From Hypsibius dujardini (lineage: Eukaryota; Tardigrada; Eutardigrada; Parachela; Hypsibiidae): 64,000 nucleotides of DNA. The position numbers and the translations under genes were made by a program. Position 1 is the first letter of the stretch, and every line of letters begins with the position of its first letter. The notes under the pieces were generated by a model. That model searched no databases and was not told the origin of the DNA. It worked only from the letters and a program-made list of their open reading frames with translations. The stretch lies in the NCBI GenBank assembly GCA_001579985.1, contig LRSR01008563.1, positions 62,001 through 126,000 on the forward strand, in the 5' to 3' direction. Shown here piece by piece: positions 32,820-45,530 of this stretch.

Positions 32820-35800
32820 TTAGTGATCTGTTGCCTCAGGATCTGTCTTGGTCACCGTTGTGGCTACCGTGTAAACGTAGGTTCGTACCTGGCAAGACAA
32901 ATAATAAAAAGCTCCTTGAGAAAAAACTTGGCAGGACAAATATGCCTTAAACTCACCAAGTCATAGCAGTACTTGTATTCCATCTGTATGAAAAAGATTT
33001 CACAATTACGCTTTAGTTACTATTTAATTAACTCACATACATTCAAATGCAGCCAAGCTTTGTTTACTGACCGGACTATTGACCAGTTGTGGCCTGTAAT
33101 CAAAACAGGTGTGGGTTATGCAACTATTAGTTACTTAGAAATATGTACGGCAATAAGAACTAAATTAGAATCTGAGGTGAATGTACACTTATTACTAAAA
33201 TGATGTGTAAGCGAGATCTATAGTGATCATAACCTATCATCTAGTTTTGGAACCAATCAAACGCAAAATGAGACAAAATCTCGAACGGATTGCCTCAATC
33301 TAACCAGAAACGTTTGTCATCTGGAGCTTCATCTCACAAGAGAACGGAACGGTAGCCGACACGCCGATCTCTCTGAATTTTTTTTGCGAATAGTGGACTA
33401 AATTAATAGATTTTAGCAAAACATTTCATCTGCAAACGAGCTCTAGTTTGAGCGGGAGAAGATTCGAAAGTTCCACAATGGCTCCGCGGGTGGAAAAGTG
33501 TTAAAAATCTTGGAATCCAACGTTTTCAAAAAACCACGTTTTACAGTGGTTAAAATTAAATTGAGTTTTGCTAGAGCATAAATCAAACAATCAGTTTTTG
33601 AATTGAATAAGAAACCCGCGGAGCCATTATGGAACTTTCGAATCTTCTCCCGCTTAAACTAGAGCTCGTTTGCAGATGAAATGTTTTGCTAAAATCTATT
33701 AATTTAGTCCACTATTCTCAAAAAAAATTTCAGAGAGATTGGCGAGTCGGCTACCGTTCCGTTTCATTGTCAGTATCCTTTGCTTTTTGTGATCTTTTCG
33801 CATTTGACTGATTATAAATTTTTTCTTTTTACTGGTACTTAGTATTTATCGTTTCGGCCAAACATTTTACTGCTCTTCAAGAATAGGGCTGATCCTGATA
33901 TACTTTAAAACAGTCGGAAGGTGTGTTTTCATTTCAAAACTGCATGATGAAAGCCAACTCTTACCGATTGATCTTGACTGTCTTGACTGCCAAAAAGACC
34001 TAAAAAGGAGAGAAAATGTTCCTGGTGAAGTTTCCATTCGGAGTGGACTTTATCTCAATATATACTGTACAATGAATACAATCTAGTGATTATCAAATAA
34101 TCAGAAATCAAAGTCTGATGGTTAGCCAACAAACAAGTTTTCAATACACTGTTGACTGGTGTTGGCTACGGTTATTGAGGCTTGTTCCCCGTATTAATTT
34201 TCTCCTTCCCTTTAGGGTAAAGGAAAAGCAAGCCGGATATTTGCCTCGTCCGCCGTAGGCAATTCTACAAAACAGCCACCATCACACGATAGGCACGGCG
34301 GACCATGACCTGACCCTCACCGTTCCTGACCGTAGTAGATTGTCTTCCCAGCCGGCGCTGACCCAAGTTCGCGGAAGATGCAGTTAGAGTAAAAGTCACT
34401 TCCATGGCTAAAACCGCACCAATGCATGTAATTTGCATGCAATATTCGTTTTCGTATTTCTAGGTGGCACTATTCACTCCCCGGTCAAAGGGTGTGGTGG
34501 TATAATGGCTGACGACTACGAGGGGTTTCTTCATCGCTTTCCCCATCAGTTCAGATGTGAGTCAGCCTTCCCCTCCTATCTGGGATGCGGTGCGCTGTTC
34601 ATCAGCTCGGGTTCGGCCAATACCCACGAGAAGAAGCATGCCTTCGTGCTGAACTGCCAAGCCCCTGAACTTTGAGCCAAGAAATGGATGCTGCCATATG
34701 GATCACCTTGAGGCACACATCCACGGTGATAAGAATAAACCAACGTATTGTTCAAAATGTGGGGTGATGCAGTTCTATCATGAGGCTATCTGTGACGGCA
34801 ATACTAATCGGCGTTTTTCAATGTTCTAGCGGTTTGCATCTTTCCTGATCCTACTCTTCACTTTTATCAATTATCTTTACCTTTATTTCATGTTCTTTTT
34901 AAACGAGAAGATAAAGAAAACTTACATCCGCCTCCTGATGCATAGTGATCTGCTCGCAGGCTATCTTGGCTGCACAAAACACTCCCGCACGGCTATATCC
35001 GTCTCTAAGTTCCGGTAAAAAGCACATTGGTAGCAAAGACATACGTGTAGCACCATTTCAGCCCATTCTTACGGGGAAATGATGAGTATGGGCTTGAGGC
35101 CGCTCTTGACGCGCCACCTGTCGACCCTGCCAATAATTCACAAAAATCAATTCGGAAGGCACAAGGAATAAGGTCTTAACTCGATGTGACTTACATGTTG
35201 AAAAGCTCAATCACAGCGGCGGTACTGGTTGGTACCTTGTTGCTCTCCGGCCAGCATTCCAAAATGAAAAATTGCGTGTTTTTGAGTTCGTTGATGGTAC
35301 CTGTAATTCAAATTGTCCATGTTCCTTCCGATGAACCATTCAATAAAGTGACCGCTTGCTTACCCATCATCATTTCTTGCAAGGAGACGGTCTACAACAC
35401 AAAGGATTGCTCCATTAGCTACAACTTGTGCTTATAAGTGAGTGCCAGTGAGTAGACCAGGGGGTGCATCACACAAGGGCTCGCCTACCGTTCCGTCTTT
35501 TTTGCGAAGCATACTTTGAAACTTTGCGTCTTCAAGCGGAGTCTGTGGCAGTCATTGGCGCATGGGGGGGGGAGGGAAAAGCACGGGACAGATTACCGAG
35601 AGTAACGGGAAGCGAAGGGAAGAGAAAGGAAGAATTAGTGTGTCACACATGCACACGGGAACGGACGAGAGGAAGGAAGGAAGGTAGGAAGCGAAGAGCC
35701 GGGAGGAAACGGAGAAGGCGCCCAAGATTCATAAAAGGAAAGAAGGAAACGTGTCTTACCTTCTTGCGAATTTTGTACATGACAGTCCGGATGTTAGGAT

Positions 35801-38800
35801 ACTTTTGCCAGGAGATGAGTTCAGGTGTAAAGATTCCATACGTCTTCTGCTTGCCTTTCTCGTGAAAGAAAGACTAGAATTTCAAAAATTATTCTATGAC
35901 AAAGCACCTTTTTTGCTGGTTAATTGGAAATGTTCGGTGACGCATTACTGACCGGTTTGTCTAGTGACGGGGCCGGGTCAGTCAGCAAAATGACTGTACT
36001 ACAGTCATGATCGTAGATTAATGACCAGATGTCAAAGACAGTGTTCTTCTGCGGCCATTCGGCCACGATAAAGTCGTTTTTCCGTTGGAAACCCTGCAAA
36101 AGACGACCTTGAAAAAAAGAGCCGTGAAATAATGCGGATTGTGTTTCGCATACATCTACGAAAACAGCATTGACATAGTCGGACTGCTCTTGTGTCTGGC
36201 AGGAAGTTAGGTAAGGCCTCGCGTAATCCGCTGCAATTAAAATTATATTAGATTCAATTGAACGTTCATGCCATCTGCCTGAGGAACTTACGGGGTACCA
36301 TGATGACGTCTCTGTTCTTATAGCGATTGTCTGTTCGATGTCCTCCTGCACATACCCCTAGAAAGGAAAGGCAACAAATGTAATCTCATGAGAATATAAA
36401 AGAGATTCCACTTCTATCATAGTTATACGTACCTGTGGTCAATTGTTTGGTCAGCTTTTCAATGAGCTAAAACAGCAGAAACGACGTGTGAACGACGATC
36501 AACCCTGATCACAAGCGCAATTGCCGGAACAGTACCTTGAACTCTTCATGGAAATGATTGCTCTTCTTGTCGGCTGTCTTTCCCGATAGAACCTTCATTC
36601 GAGCAGCTAGTTCGAGAACCGGAATGACAGTCTCTCCCGTCAAGTACTTTTCCAAGACGGCTTCGTACAAGAACCGATATTGTTGCTACAAAAGAAACCG
36701 ATGCAAGAGTTCAAGAGCTTCCTTCTTGTTCGGGTTGATAAGACGTATAAATAAAGGACAAAAAATACCTTGTTCTCTACCATGTAGGGCCTCATCTGTC
36801 GTAGCAATTTAACATATCCGTAAATGTCCACCTGTCCCTCCGTTTCGAGTAAGCGTAAGTTAACATCCAGAGCAATGTAAACGCCCGTTCGGCTCGCACC
36901 ATCACTAAAAACCGGTCGGGAGAAAGCAAAAAAAATCAGAAAGGTTTTGCTGTATAAACGTAATTGCATTTGACCGCCATCATACGCACCAGCAGTGAAT
37001 GACCAAAGGACCGTCAAAATTATTCTGCTGACTGAGGTAGGAGAGGATTCGTCGTCGGAACTCGAGGATATGCCCGGTCTGACAGAACATAAAAAGAGCG
37101 GCATTTCAATTTCAAGAGCTTCTCCAATATATAAAATTCTCTTACACACTTACCGGGGGGATACGGTGCATTGGCCATTCCAGAAATTGAAAATGCTTAA
37201 TCTCCCGCTCTTCGTGGCCCTGGTCATATTCCAAACGAAAAAATTCAACGTGCGATCATCAGGGAAAGAACGGAATGGTTACAGTATATTCTTCCTTACT
37301 TTGCGTAGTCTAATAGTGCGGACAATAAAGTCGGCCAAGGTCTCTTTGGCCACAACGGTGACGTAAATATCGCCAAAGGGCTCATCGTTGATCGCGGTCC
37401 AGTATTCAACGCAGACCACCTACAGTACAATCATATTTTATCTAGGGAGATTCAATCGACATCTTGTGGTAAGTAAGACGGGATAATAACCTTGATAAAG
37501 TCAAAGACCCTGGTGAGCATGATAATGCATCCTGATCGTTCCTGCCACACCATTCGCCAAAAGTCCGGTGCAGTTCGTTTGGACGGTCCTTGAGTGGCAA
37601 TGTAAGCGCGGGGACAGTCGAAACTCTAAAATAAACGAGTAAAATACTTTAGGTTCGGTCACGTGAAACAAAGATCAATCCGTTTCCTGTTTACTTTGAT
37701 TATTTTTAACTTTGACTATCTATTCCTTCTAACTGAGTTTATGCGCTCCTCATAGTCTCATCACTCTTGCGCCAAAGACGCAAAGGCGCAATTATATAAG
37801 CAAACATCTGGCGACGAGGACAACCACCACCCTGACCTCCAACCTACGACTAGATGGAGCGTCATGGAGAGCGACCGAACAGAAGGCAAAAGAAACCTAA
37901 CGGAAGCTCGTGTGCTAAATATATCATCCCCCATATCATTGGGGAAAGCGTCAGAGTTATTTGGTTAGGCCATGGTTATTTAGGTGCGAGCTAAGGCAGC
38001 AAGGCTCTCCACTTACATCGATGTAGCTGGCGTTGATGTAGTCGCTGGTCGGATCATGTGGCAACGGTAGCAAGAGAACCCGCGTTTCGTCGTCTGTCAC
38101 CACCAACCAAAACACAGTTTTACTCACTTTTCTGATCAGCAGGCAAAAGTTGCCGGAGTGGCAGATTCTTGGTCGGCACTGCCGCACTTACACGGCAGAA
38201 CTTTGGGGAAGCTATTTTTGTTGACATTGACTTGAAGCTTCGCGCGACTGCAGGGGAGAGCCGCATTCTTCGCCACCATCTAAAGGGGAAAGGAATACCC
38301 AAAAAATATTTGAAGCAAGCACACCAAAATAAACGATAGAGATGAGTGATGAGGCTCGAATAGGTATCAGCTGACCGTCTGACAAGCAAACATTAAGGAT
38401 TTTCGGCAGGTAGCAGGCAGACAAGAATAAAAACGCAGATAGACAACAGACCAGATTATCCGTCAGACAAAACGCAGACAGACAAACATACTGACAGACT
38501 GACATAGTAACAGGCAGGCGGGCAGACAGATGAGCACGCTGCCGACATGAAAGAATGACAAACAAACTTCTAGAATGTGAGCGACCATAAACAAGGTGTG
38601 GAATTGACTTGCGGGCCAGAAGGACATGTTAAAACCCGATAAAAAATGTCAAAACCTACCAGGAATTCGGTCTTGAGTTCAGCCTTATTCTTTTTCCGAC
38701 GGAGAACCTGCTTGGCAAAGTCCTTAATATCAAATGGTCGCAGAGGAACACATGTTAGGGCCCTCTGTTCGTCGGCGGTCAGTTTCTTGTTTGCGCCACC

Positions 38801-39018
38801 CGGACAAAAGTTGAAGGACAGAGCTGATCGAGGACGAGGAGGGTAGTCGTGCAGTGAAAGAGGAAGAGGAGCGGACAAGGCCCCAGTGCCAGATTTAGTG
38901 CTCCCATTGCCGATTTTAGAATGAGGAATCCCTGGAACGAGTACATGGTGATGGCTGTCCACGCGGGTTGTTGCCTCCATCGGAGGAGGAAGCATCATTC
39001 CTTCCTGCCGATTTCCCA
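32820..39018 (-). CDS. Tandem-domain tyrosine phosphatase, receptor type (RPTP-like), with atypical catalytic motifs; 5' end unresolved
   Basis: About 20 exons encode an N-terminal Pro-rich cytosolic stretch (39,018-38,660) and two PTP domains. D1: KVLPYDDETRV, SDYINASYID (38,093-38,017), YIATQGP...FWRMVWQERSG (about 37,626-37,493), VCVEYW, EWPMHRIPP (about 37,219-37,156), P-loop HCCDGASRTG joined across 36,991/36,905. A linker (YLTGETVIPV) leads to D2: SDYVNAVFVD, NDFIVAEWPQKNTVFDIW, FFILECWPE, P-loop equivalent SPDGYSRAG (about 35,000), VFLAVKTVKINR, then MEYKYCYDL and stop at 32,820. This is the layout of receptor PTPs such as PTPRK/PTPRG. No transmembrane or extracellular exon is found; 39,018 follows an AG acceptor, so upstream exons are expected but unseen. 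D1 has Met for the WPD Asp; D2 has Ser for the catalytic Cys. One D2 junction (near 36,290) is not resolved. Confidence 0.85.
33343..33764. mobile_element. Fold-back/MITE-like element, 422 bp, in a phosphatase intron
   Basis: Two arms of about 150 bp (33,343-33,490 and 33,615-33,764) are inverted copies, beginning AACGGAACGGTAGCCGAC and ending at TGGCTCCGCGGG, around a spacer of about 125 bp. Mismatches are few. No open frame and no clear target duplication are seen. The transcript of this intron could fold into a long hairpin. Confidence 0.9.
34440..34830 (+). pseudogene. Cys/His-rich coding-like stretch opposite the phosphatase intron, unidentified
   Basis: Plus-strand sequence inside the minus-strand intron between about 34,920 and 34,000 reads as protein: MADDYEGFLHRFPHQFRCES, then LGCGALFISS, and further on a C..C zinc-ribbon-like motif (YCSKCG). 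It uses more than one frame, so it is probably a degraded relic. I do not recognise the family; a mobile-element origin is likely. Confidence 0.35.
35545..35745. repeat. Purine-rich stretch in a phosphatase intron
   Basis: GGGGGGGAGGG and many GGAA/GAAGG motifs fill an intron of the phosphatase gene (read on the plus strand). Low-complexity purine DNA; the 133-codon frame across it is a composition artefact. Confidence 0.6.
38395..38540. repeat. GACA-type degenerate microsatellite in a phosphatase intron
   Basis: Interrupted CAGACAGAC and CAGGCAGGCGGGCAGACAG motifs lie in the intron between 38,660 and 38,282. Confidence 0.75.
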
Positions 39019-39699
39019 CTGATGGAAAGAGAGTGATCAGAAAGAAAAGATGTGTTCCAGCAAGGAACGAGCTGCACTACACCAGACTATAGAGCAGAAA
39101 TTACAGCAGCTAAAAAAAGAGTGAGGTGTCAAGAGTCAGACAGTTTGGTTCTTTTGCTGTGCCCAGCCTGATCAGTGCAACTCAGTACAACTCTGTTACT
39201 CGTACTTGTGTGTACTGCATGCATCACACTTTACGATGATGACGTTGGAAACACTCTGGATCACACTGACGTTGGAATCCCAAGCCTGGAATCCTGACGT
39301 ACCCTAGCGGTCTCAAAAGCTGCAAATAAAGACCACCCTTCAAAATTTGTCACACTTCAGGCCTTCTTTAAAAGAATCACTTTTCTCTTTTTGCTTAATT
39401 AACATCATTATTCACAAAACAATTACCGACAGAATGTCAGACAAATACTGTTACATATCATTACTGTTCCCCCTAACTTTCTAAAGATGCGGGAGCTACA
39501 TTTGCTTCCACCGACTAGCAGTCGGAAAAAGCAAATGTCTTGTTATCCATTAACTATAACATTGTACAACAATCACATTCGAAACAGAAAAAAATTTGAC
39601 TGGCTCGACTTCTGGAAAAACGAGTACATCGCCAACTCGGATTTCGATAATCTTAAGATAAAGAAAACGGGTTGCAATGTCTGGACATTGCCGTTTTCG
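39019..39699. other. Region upstream of the phosphatase exons, no gene seen
   Basis: No coding sequence is recognised on either strand. The missing 5' exons of the phosphatase might lie here or further away, but I cannot point to one. Confidence 0.4.
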
Positions 39700-40060
39700 G
39701 GACCCGAGCGGTCAAGTATTGCGCAATGACTAACAGACTTTACTGAACCGCTGAACCAGCCGAACTCTACCACACCTGAGAAAGTTACTGACTCAGAAGC
39801 CGATTTCCGTGATATCACATGAATAAAGTGCTTAGCAAAGACGCTACCGGTCAACAATCGCGCAATATTAAAAGAGTTCACTGAACCAATTAAACTACTG
39901 TTGAACCAGCTGAACTCCGTCAAAAATAAACAAGTCACCAGTTTTGATTCTGAATTTTGCAGTAATCATGCCATGTAACAGCCCAAAGGGTCAAGTATTA
40001 CGCAATATAAAACAAATTTCACTGAACCGACAGAATTTTCCTTTACCTGACAAAATTTTA
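39700..40060. repeat. Degenerate tandem repeat, unit about 139 bp, roughly 2.5 copies
   Basis: GGTCAAGTATTGCGCAAT at 39,710 recurs with changes at 39,849 and 39,989, spaced 139 and 140 bp. Each is followed about 20 bp later by a CACTGAACC-like motif. Several open frames run through it without recognisable content. Confidence 0.75.
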
Positions 40061-43000
40061 TCACCGAATTCAACTATTCATGCTTATTTTTACGAAAATC
40101 GCCAATGGTTCTGCGATCCCTTCTTGGTCACAGATTCGGGATTCCTGCCTATCTTATTGCATATAACAGACATTTATAGCGCTTTGAGTTTTTCGATCAA
40201 GGTCACCCCGGGAGATATTCACATAGAAGGTCTCTTGTGAAGGTAAAACATTTTATTACCGTTTATCGTTGACAAAATAATATTTGAACTGCCACTTTTT
40301 CAAATCTTTTTGCAGTGCGTCAGTGAATACAAGAAACAACTTTACGAATCTTCGAGAAACATGTCCAAAAACATCTTAAACCATGTTAATTGCACGATTC
40401 AACGCCGAAACTAAAAGCGTTTTGAGTTTTTTAATTCCGGTCGAAGTTACTCATGTCGGTATGGAATAATAATGTGCTAGTAATAGTAATAGTAATAAAT
40501 GTGCTTTGCTAGGACATCGTGCTAGAAGATTTGCATACGCTTTGAAAGTGAAATCGCTCGAGATGTTCCAATTTTATTATCCGGACTTCCAGAAAGCGCC
40601 GGGCACTCTGCTAAAACGGTATTTTAGCTTTTCCAGGGAACGGGAAAGAATATCGAGTTCCTACCCGGCGGCTTCGACTTCGATTGACTGTATGGTTTGG
40701 TTATATTGAAACTGCTTTCTTGTTTCAAATTTTCGTTTATTTTATTGAGTAGTTGTAATCACTCAGCTCCAAGGGAAAAAAGTACTCCAAAATTCTGCGT
40801 GGACGAACGAGTCAAAGCAGCGCCTCAGCAGTTTGGTGGCAGAAGTGACAGCTACAGTTCCACGCAATAGTGAGGTTAATTGCACGTAGTAAGCCAGCGA
40901 CACAGCTTTAAATATGTTTGCTTCCAATCCCTTAAACCCAGCCTCTAGCAGGAGGCTGGAGGAATGATCATGAAGTATTGGCAGTATGGGCACAATATCC
41001 AACTCCACACGTCCCCTCTTCGAGGCCGATTGCTTCAACTGCTCTCGAATGATTCGCAAAAAGGAACACCGTCGAGTCGCCACGTTTCAGTCAGACCAAC
41101 CACTTGAGGATGACAAAACCTTGTAGTCAACAGTGCCGATTGAGCAGCATTACGATGCGGCGTATTTGGTTGATGTCAATTGATGTGGCGGTGCAGGTTG
41201 GCGATGGGCTATCTGCTACTTTTTATGTCTGCCAGAAGGTTCCCGATCTTCCAAGTGTCGACACTCCGCTCAAGTGGTTCGACTTCACCAATTTGACCGA
41301 GCGAAGCTACGTCCCGAACCAAATGTGAGGTTAATTTGCTTTCTCGGTTATATTGGAATTTTTACGGTTCTTTTCTTAGGCTGTGCGCTGCCTTAATGGG
41401 TACTTTCAAGATCAGATTCAACCATGCGGATTCTTCTCTGTGCCGATCAAGAAGGCGTCGGGCAGAACCTTCGAGCACCGGCGCAAGGTATTCAACATTA
41501 CATGGACATGTTTGACATCATATTCGAGAAGGAGCCTGCTGCAATTACGGAGGACATGCAAGCGGGTGATGAACGGAGAATGAGGCAAAGCGCGGTGGAC
41601 CAGCTCACAATTATGAACTCATTGTGTTTCCTCCGGGAGTATAACCACCTCTTCAAAAGTCTGTAAGCGCAGTGCGAGACTCTCTACCGATTTGTTTCGA
41701 ATGAAGGAGTTCAGTTAGTCAAGATGCGCGCCTCTTTTAATCTTTCGAGGTGAATTCGGAAAATTATTTGTTTCCTGTTATAATAGACTGTTGGTAGTTT
41801 TGTACCTCGCCCAGCCGATCCGAAGAAGAGTGCCGCTGTGGTCGGGGGGGGGGGCGGCTGAGGAGATGGTGCTGCTTGCGCCGCATGGGGAAATCGCTGC
41901 AGCAGATCACTCGAAAGATGAAGTGAACTACAGCATTGTGCATCTAAAAAACAGCTGCGTGCCAGATATGGTGCGAGTTGCCTACGGGTCAAAGTATCTG
42001 GAGGAAAAGGTCTGGGCATACATCTTCTGTCAGGGTACCGGTAGAATTTATCAGAAAACTGCTGCTGCAGCTAGCTGGAGTCGTCGCAATTACGTAAAAT
42101 ACCGACTGCTGATGGTAATAATTTTTTTTTTTTTACGCTGATTTGAGACATGACGTCGTTCAATGTTTCAGCTCCATCCAGCTTTCCGTAATGAGCATGC
42201 GTAGATTTTTTACCAAACCGATAAGGAGCAGATCCTCAACTATAACATGAAGACCGTCAAGGTCGCCGATCTGCTTATTCCTTGGGATCGAGATCCATAC
42301 AAACGCTTCGGAACGAACATGCATGCCAACCTGCCTGCCAACCTGCCTGCCATTCACGTTTACCAAATGTCTCGACCTAAAAGCTCTGGCCAAGCATTTA
42401 GGAGAACCTGCTCGTTTCGTCATCCTGACACAGAACGACGACTGGTTGGAGTTGCTTGCTTGTGCACAGCCGCATGAGATGTCCGGTGAACGACCCCAAA
42501 CACAACCGTGTTTGGCGGAAACGTTTGAGGACCACTCCCACGTCCAAGTTCAAAATTGAAGGACAAAGTCAACGAACTTTATAAGCATTTAAACAGGTCT
42601 TTCAGGCTCGATAATTTTTTGATTTTTTTGATCCATTTGCTGCAGAGAAAATTCACGGTGTGCACTTTTCGGTGCAGATGATCGAGGCCTTTTGCCAGCG
42701 TTTCGAGGGTTTCGTGGATCGCTTTATTCGGACGGAGAGCAACGTCTTCGGACGGGTGAGGGACTGGTGGTATCGAATGGAAACCAGTAACGCGGCGGCA
42801 TCCACATTCAAATGGTTATATGATGGGATAATGAGAAGGCGTTGAAGGAACAGAAGATATCGGCTGAGTTGCCGCGTTTCAGGGACCCCAAACGATCCAA
42901 TGAAGCCCCATCCAATGAATGATGCCCCGTGAGGCACTCATGATGCTGGACCAGAGCGTATCTCAGCTTAATGACGCCTGTTGGTGACACTGTTGCCCCA
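40061..43000 (+). other. Unassigned coding-like fragments in the repeat-rich block
   Basis: Plus-strand frames at 41,104-41,328, 41,424-41,666, 41,791-42,141, 42,247-42,560 and 42,660-42,845 have protein-like composition (for example HYMDMFDIIFEKEPAAITED and MIEAFCQRFEGFVDRFIR). They are collinear and separated by short gaps, some with GT..AG-like borders. Either a degraded element or a rapidly evolving multi-exon gene could explain them. I recognise no family, and the block around them is full of element relics. Confidence 0.3.
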
Positions 43001-44099
43001 TGTTACGGAAGGTCTTATTTAAACAAAATCTTTCGTTTAAATGACTGTAGAAAAATTTGAGCGTTAATCGAACTTACATTGAAACCATTGAAGTCTCCAT
43101 TGATTCCGACGTGGGTAAGGGGGTAAAGTTCGAGGTGGGTAAAAGTCTCGTCAAACTGCATTTAAGGAAATTGGGTTCATCCTAAACAATCATGGGACTC
43201 TTCACACAAGATTCAAACCAGATTTACTACTTTGTACGATGAACTTTTGTCACGTCGACAAATTGGCGCTGAATTTTATGGGCGATATAAAGGCTCTCGT
43301 ATGCAAAAAGGTTCTGGACTTTTTTTTCTGGCCCTTTTTTTCGTTCATTTTTTTATTGGCACATTTGACTCATTGTATGTTTCGCTATATCTCATTTGAT
43401 AAATGCATTAGAGGTTGCCCAACCATCCCTGGAAAGGGCTAGCTTTGTTGTCCTCTCTAAGCAAAAATGGGAATCGCAAACAAAATTAGACCTTTCTCCA
43501 TCAACGGAATTTCGGCAAACAGGGAAAGGCAAAAAAGCCGAAACGAAAAAATGTCAAATTTAATAGTCTCCCCATACGATCTTTTCAATACCTTTCACTC
43601 ATCACTTTGACCAATGGGTGATCGGAGCCGACCATGGCAAGCGATTCGGACATTTTTTTTCATCATTTGTTGATCGTGATCGAGTAGAGGATGAGTGATT
43701 TGGGCCCACAAATGCAATGACCGAAGATGCCCTAGCGGGAGGGGGGGGGGAGATTCCTTTTCTCGTTCCCGCATCCGCGCTTGCCCTCATTTCAATGCCG
43801 GAAATTTCCTTCGAGTTTAACTTGAGTATCAAAAAGAGAAAACTAACCGAACAAACATATACAAACTCGACGCCACCGTCTAAATTACTTCTGTCAACTT
43901 CATTGCCCACTCGGTTTTCCTAAGCTGCCAAGCTTAACAATCGAACGATTTCGGACACCGCCGTCACCTATGGTTACAGGGTTTACATAGAGGCTTTAGT
44001 AACGTACAGCAAAGCAGCAGCCGAGAATCAACTGACCTCTAACGGCTGGTATATATATATTGCTCCCTGACATTTTGATACTCACAACTCCAACACTGG
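43001..44099. other. No gene seen
   Basis: About 1.1 kb without supported features. Homopolymer runs (T at about 43,320, G at about 43,740) are present. Confidence 0.4.
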
Positions 44100-44392
44100 T
44101 GTTAGGTCTACCAACAGAGGAAGTTAGATAGGTAACAACTTTATTAGACTGAACGTAGGGATAGGTAGAGAAGAAAACTTGAAGAAATGAAAGAGGAAGT
44201 ACAACTGCCTCTAAAACTAATAAAACATATGATTAATTATAGAATTGATAGTTGATAGCACAAACATCACAATTACATACAAGTAAATAGCCGTAGCAGC
44301 AGAATAGGGTTAATAGGGTAGATAGACTCACTACCTAAGCAAGGTACTTGTAAGTCAAAGAGCTATAATGACTTGTTGGGCGTGGTCCAACA
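44100..44392 (-). mobile_element. Solo LTR, fossil, 293 bp
   Basis: On the minus strand it starts TGTTGGACCACGCCCAACA and ends GGTAGACCTAACA, the TG...CA form of an LTR. It is bordered by ACTGG and ACTGC, a likely 5-bp target duplication with one change. No second LTR in the same orientation is seen nearby. The ends resemble those of the solo LTR at 58,246. It lies downstream, on the same strand, of the gag-pol relic at 45.8-47.8 kb, but a link is unproven. Confidence 0.6.
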
Positions 44393-45530
44393 ACTGCCCT
44401 CCACCGGAAAAACACCGACCGCGCATGATTGCACTCTACATCTATTTCTGCGGCGCCGGGTTTTTCATGGGCGACGCGTAGGCCTCCGATAAGGACCCCC
44501 AACGGTAAAATTCAGGGGTCCTTGAGCGCCGGTTGCAGTGGTTGTCGGTGCACTAGTAGGCGGCCCGACGATCATCTGAAGCGTCGCGCTGTCTACCTGG
44601 CTCAACAAATTACTAAATGCGGCTCGCGTTGCTTGGTACAATACAGCAAACAGTCGCTTTACGTAAATCCGGGCGGCAAAAGACGCTGAGCTTTGCGTCG
44701 GAATCGCGCCTCGTTTCCCTCCTCGTTTCCCTCGCGCCTCGGTTCCCTCCGATAAGGTCCCCGGAAATAACATTGTGGAGGTCCCCGAATGGCTTCCCGT
44801 TGCGTCGTTCCCGTCCGGTGCGACCAAGGTCAGCGGGTCGATAAACTCTGCCGCGACGACGTTGCCGTGTCGAGCCGCAGATTAGATTACAAGATTACTT
44901 AAACTGAAATCAGAATCGCTTACCGAGTGTTGTTGGGGAGGTGACCCCACCGAACTTAGACTGGTCTGGATCATCGCAGTGCTGTCCACCGGCGGACCTG
45001 GTGATGCCAAAATGTGTCTCCTGTTGTCGTTCATTCAGTGACGACAGCGTGGCATACAGTTGGAAAAAAAAAACAGTACTGTGACTGCGGGTAGCGTGGC
45101 ATTGATTGCCGCGACAAAAAAAAGTCTCTCAACTAACGATCGCTCGCCGGTATTTCGCCTTTATAGTCGTTCGCCGTTGCGGTCGTGATCCTTCAGTGAG
45201 TGAACAAACTGCTGCTTGTGAAGTGCTGACTTGGACCGGTGGCCGGACCAGTGGAAGTTGTTCGTGCAACCGTACTCGCCCGTTCGCACTTGTTGAGTTT
45301 GTCGTATCTGTGCTTATTCGCCCACTTGTTCTTCAGCGCCCACTGAGCTCGCCGCTCAAGTGGCATTTCGTCAAGTTTGCCTGCGTTGAGTGCGCATCAG
45401 GTTGCTTTCCTAGCTTCGGGTGACGTAACACCCCCAGCAGACTTGTATTTATCAAAGAGTACTTCCGGGTTTGTGCCTTATAAAAGCACATGTGTTGAGA
45501 ATGATTTTTCAGTTCCGCTTTTCGGTCAGT
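44393..45530. other. Unassigned GC-richer stretch
   Basis: Open frames on both strands (44,465-44,827 minus; 45,106-45,423 plus) have Ala/Arg/Thr-rich composition and no motif I recognise. Part of it may belong to the neighbouring retroelement relic. Confidence 0.3.

Noticed and set aside
32820-33110. A third Ly6-like gene next to Ly6-B
   Set aside because: The small exons read INRPQLVNSP-MEYKYCYDLV, the C-terminus of a PTP domain, and join in frame to the phosphatase gene upstream on the minus strand.
35464-35865. 133-codon plus-strand Arg/Lys-rich protein
   Set aside because: Composition artefact of a purine-rich intron stretch that lies opposite phosphatase exons.
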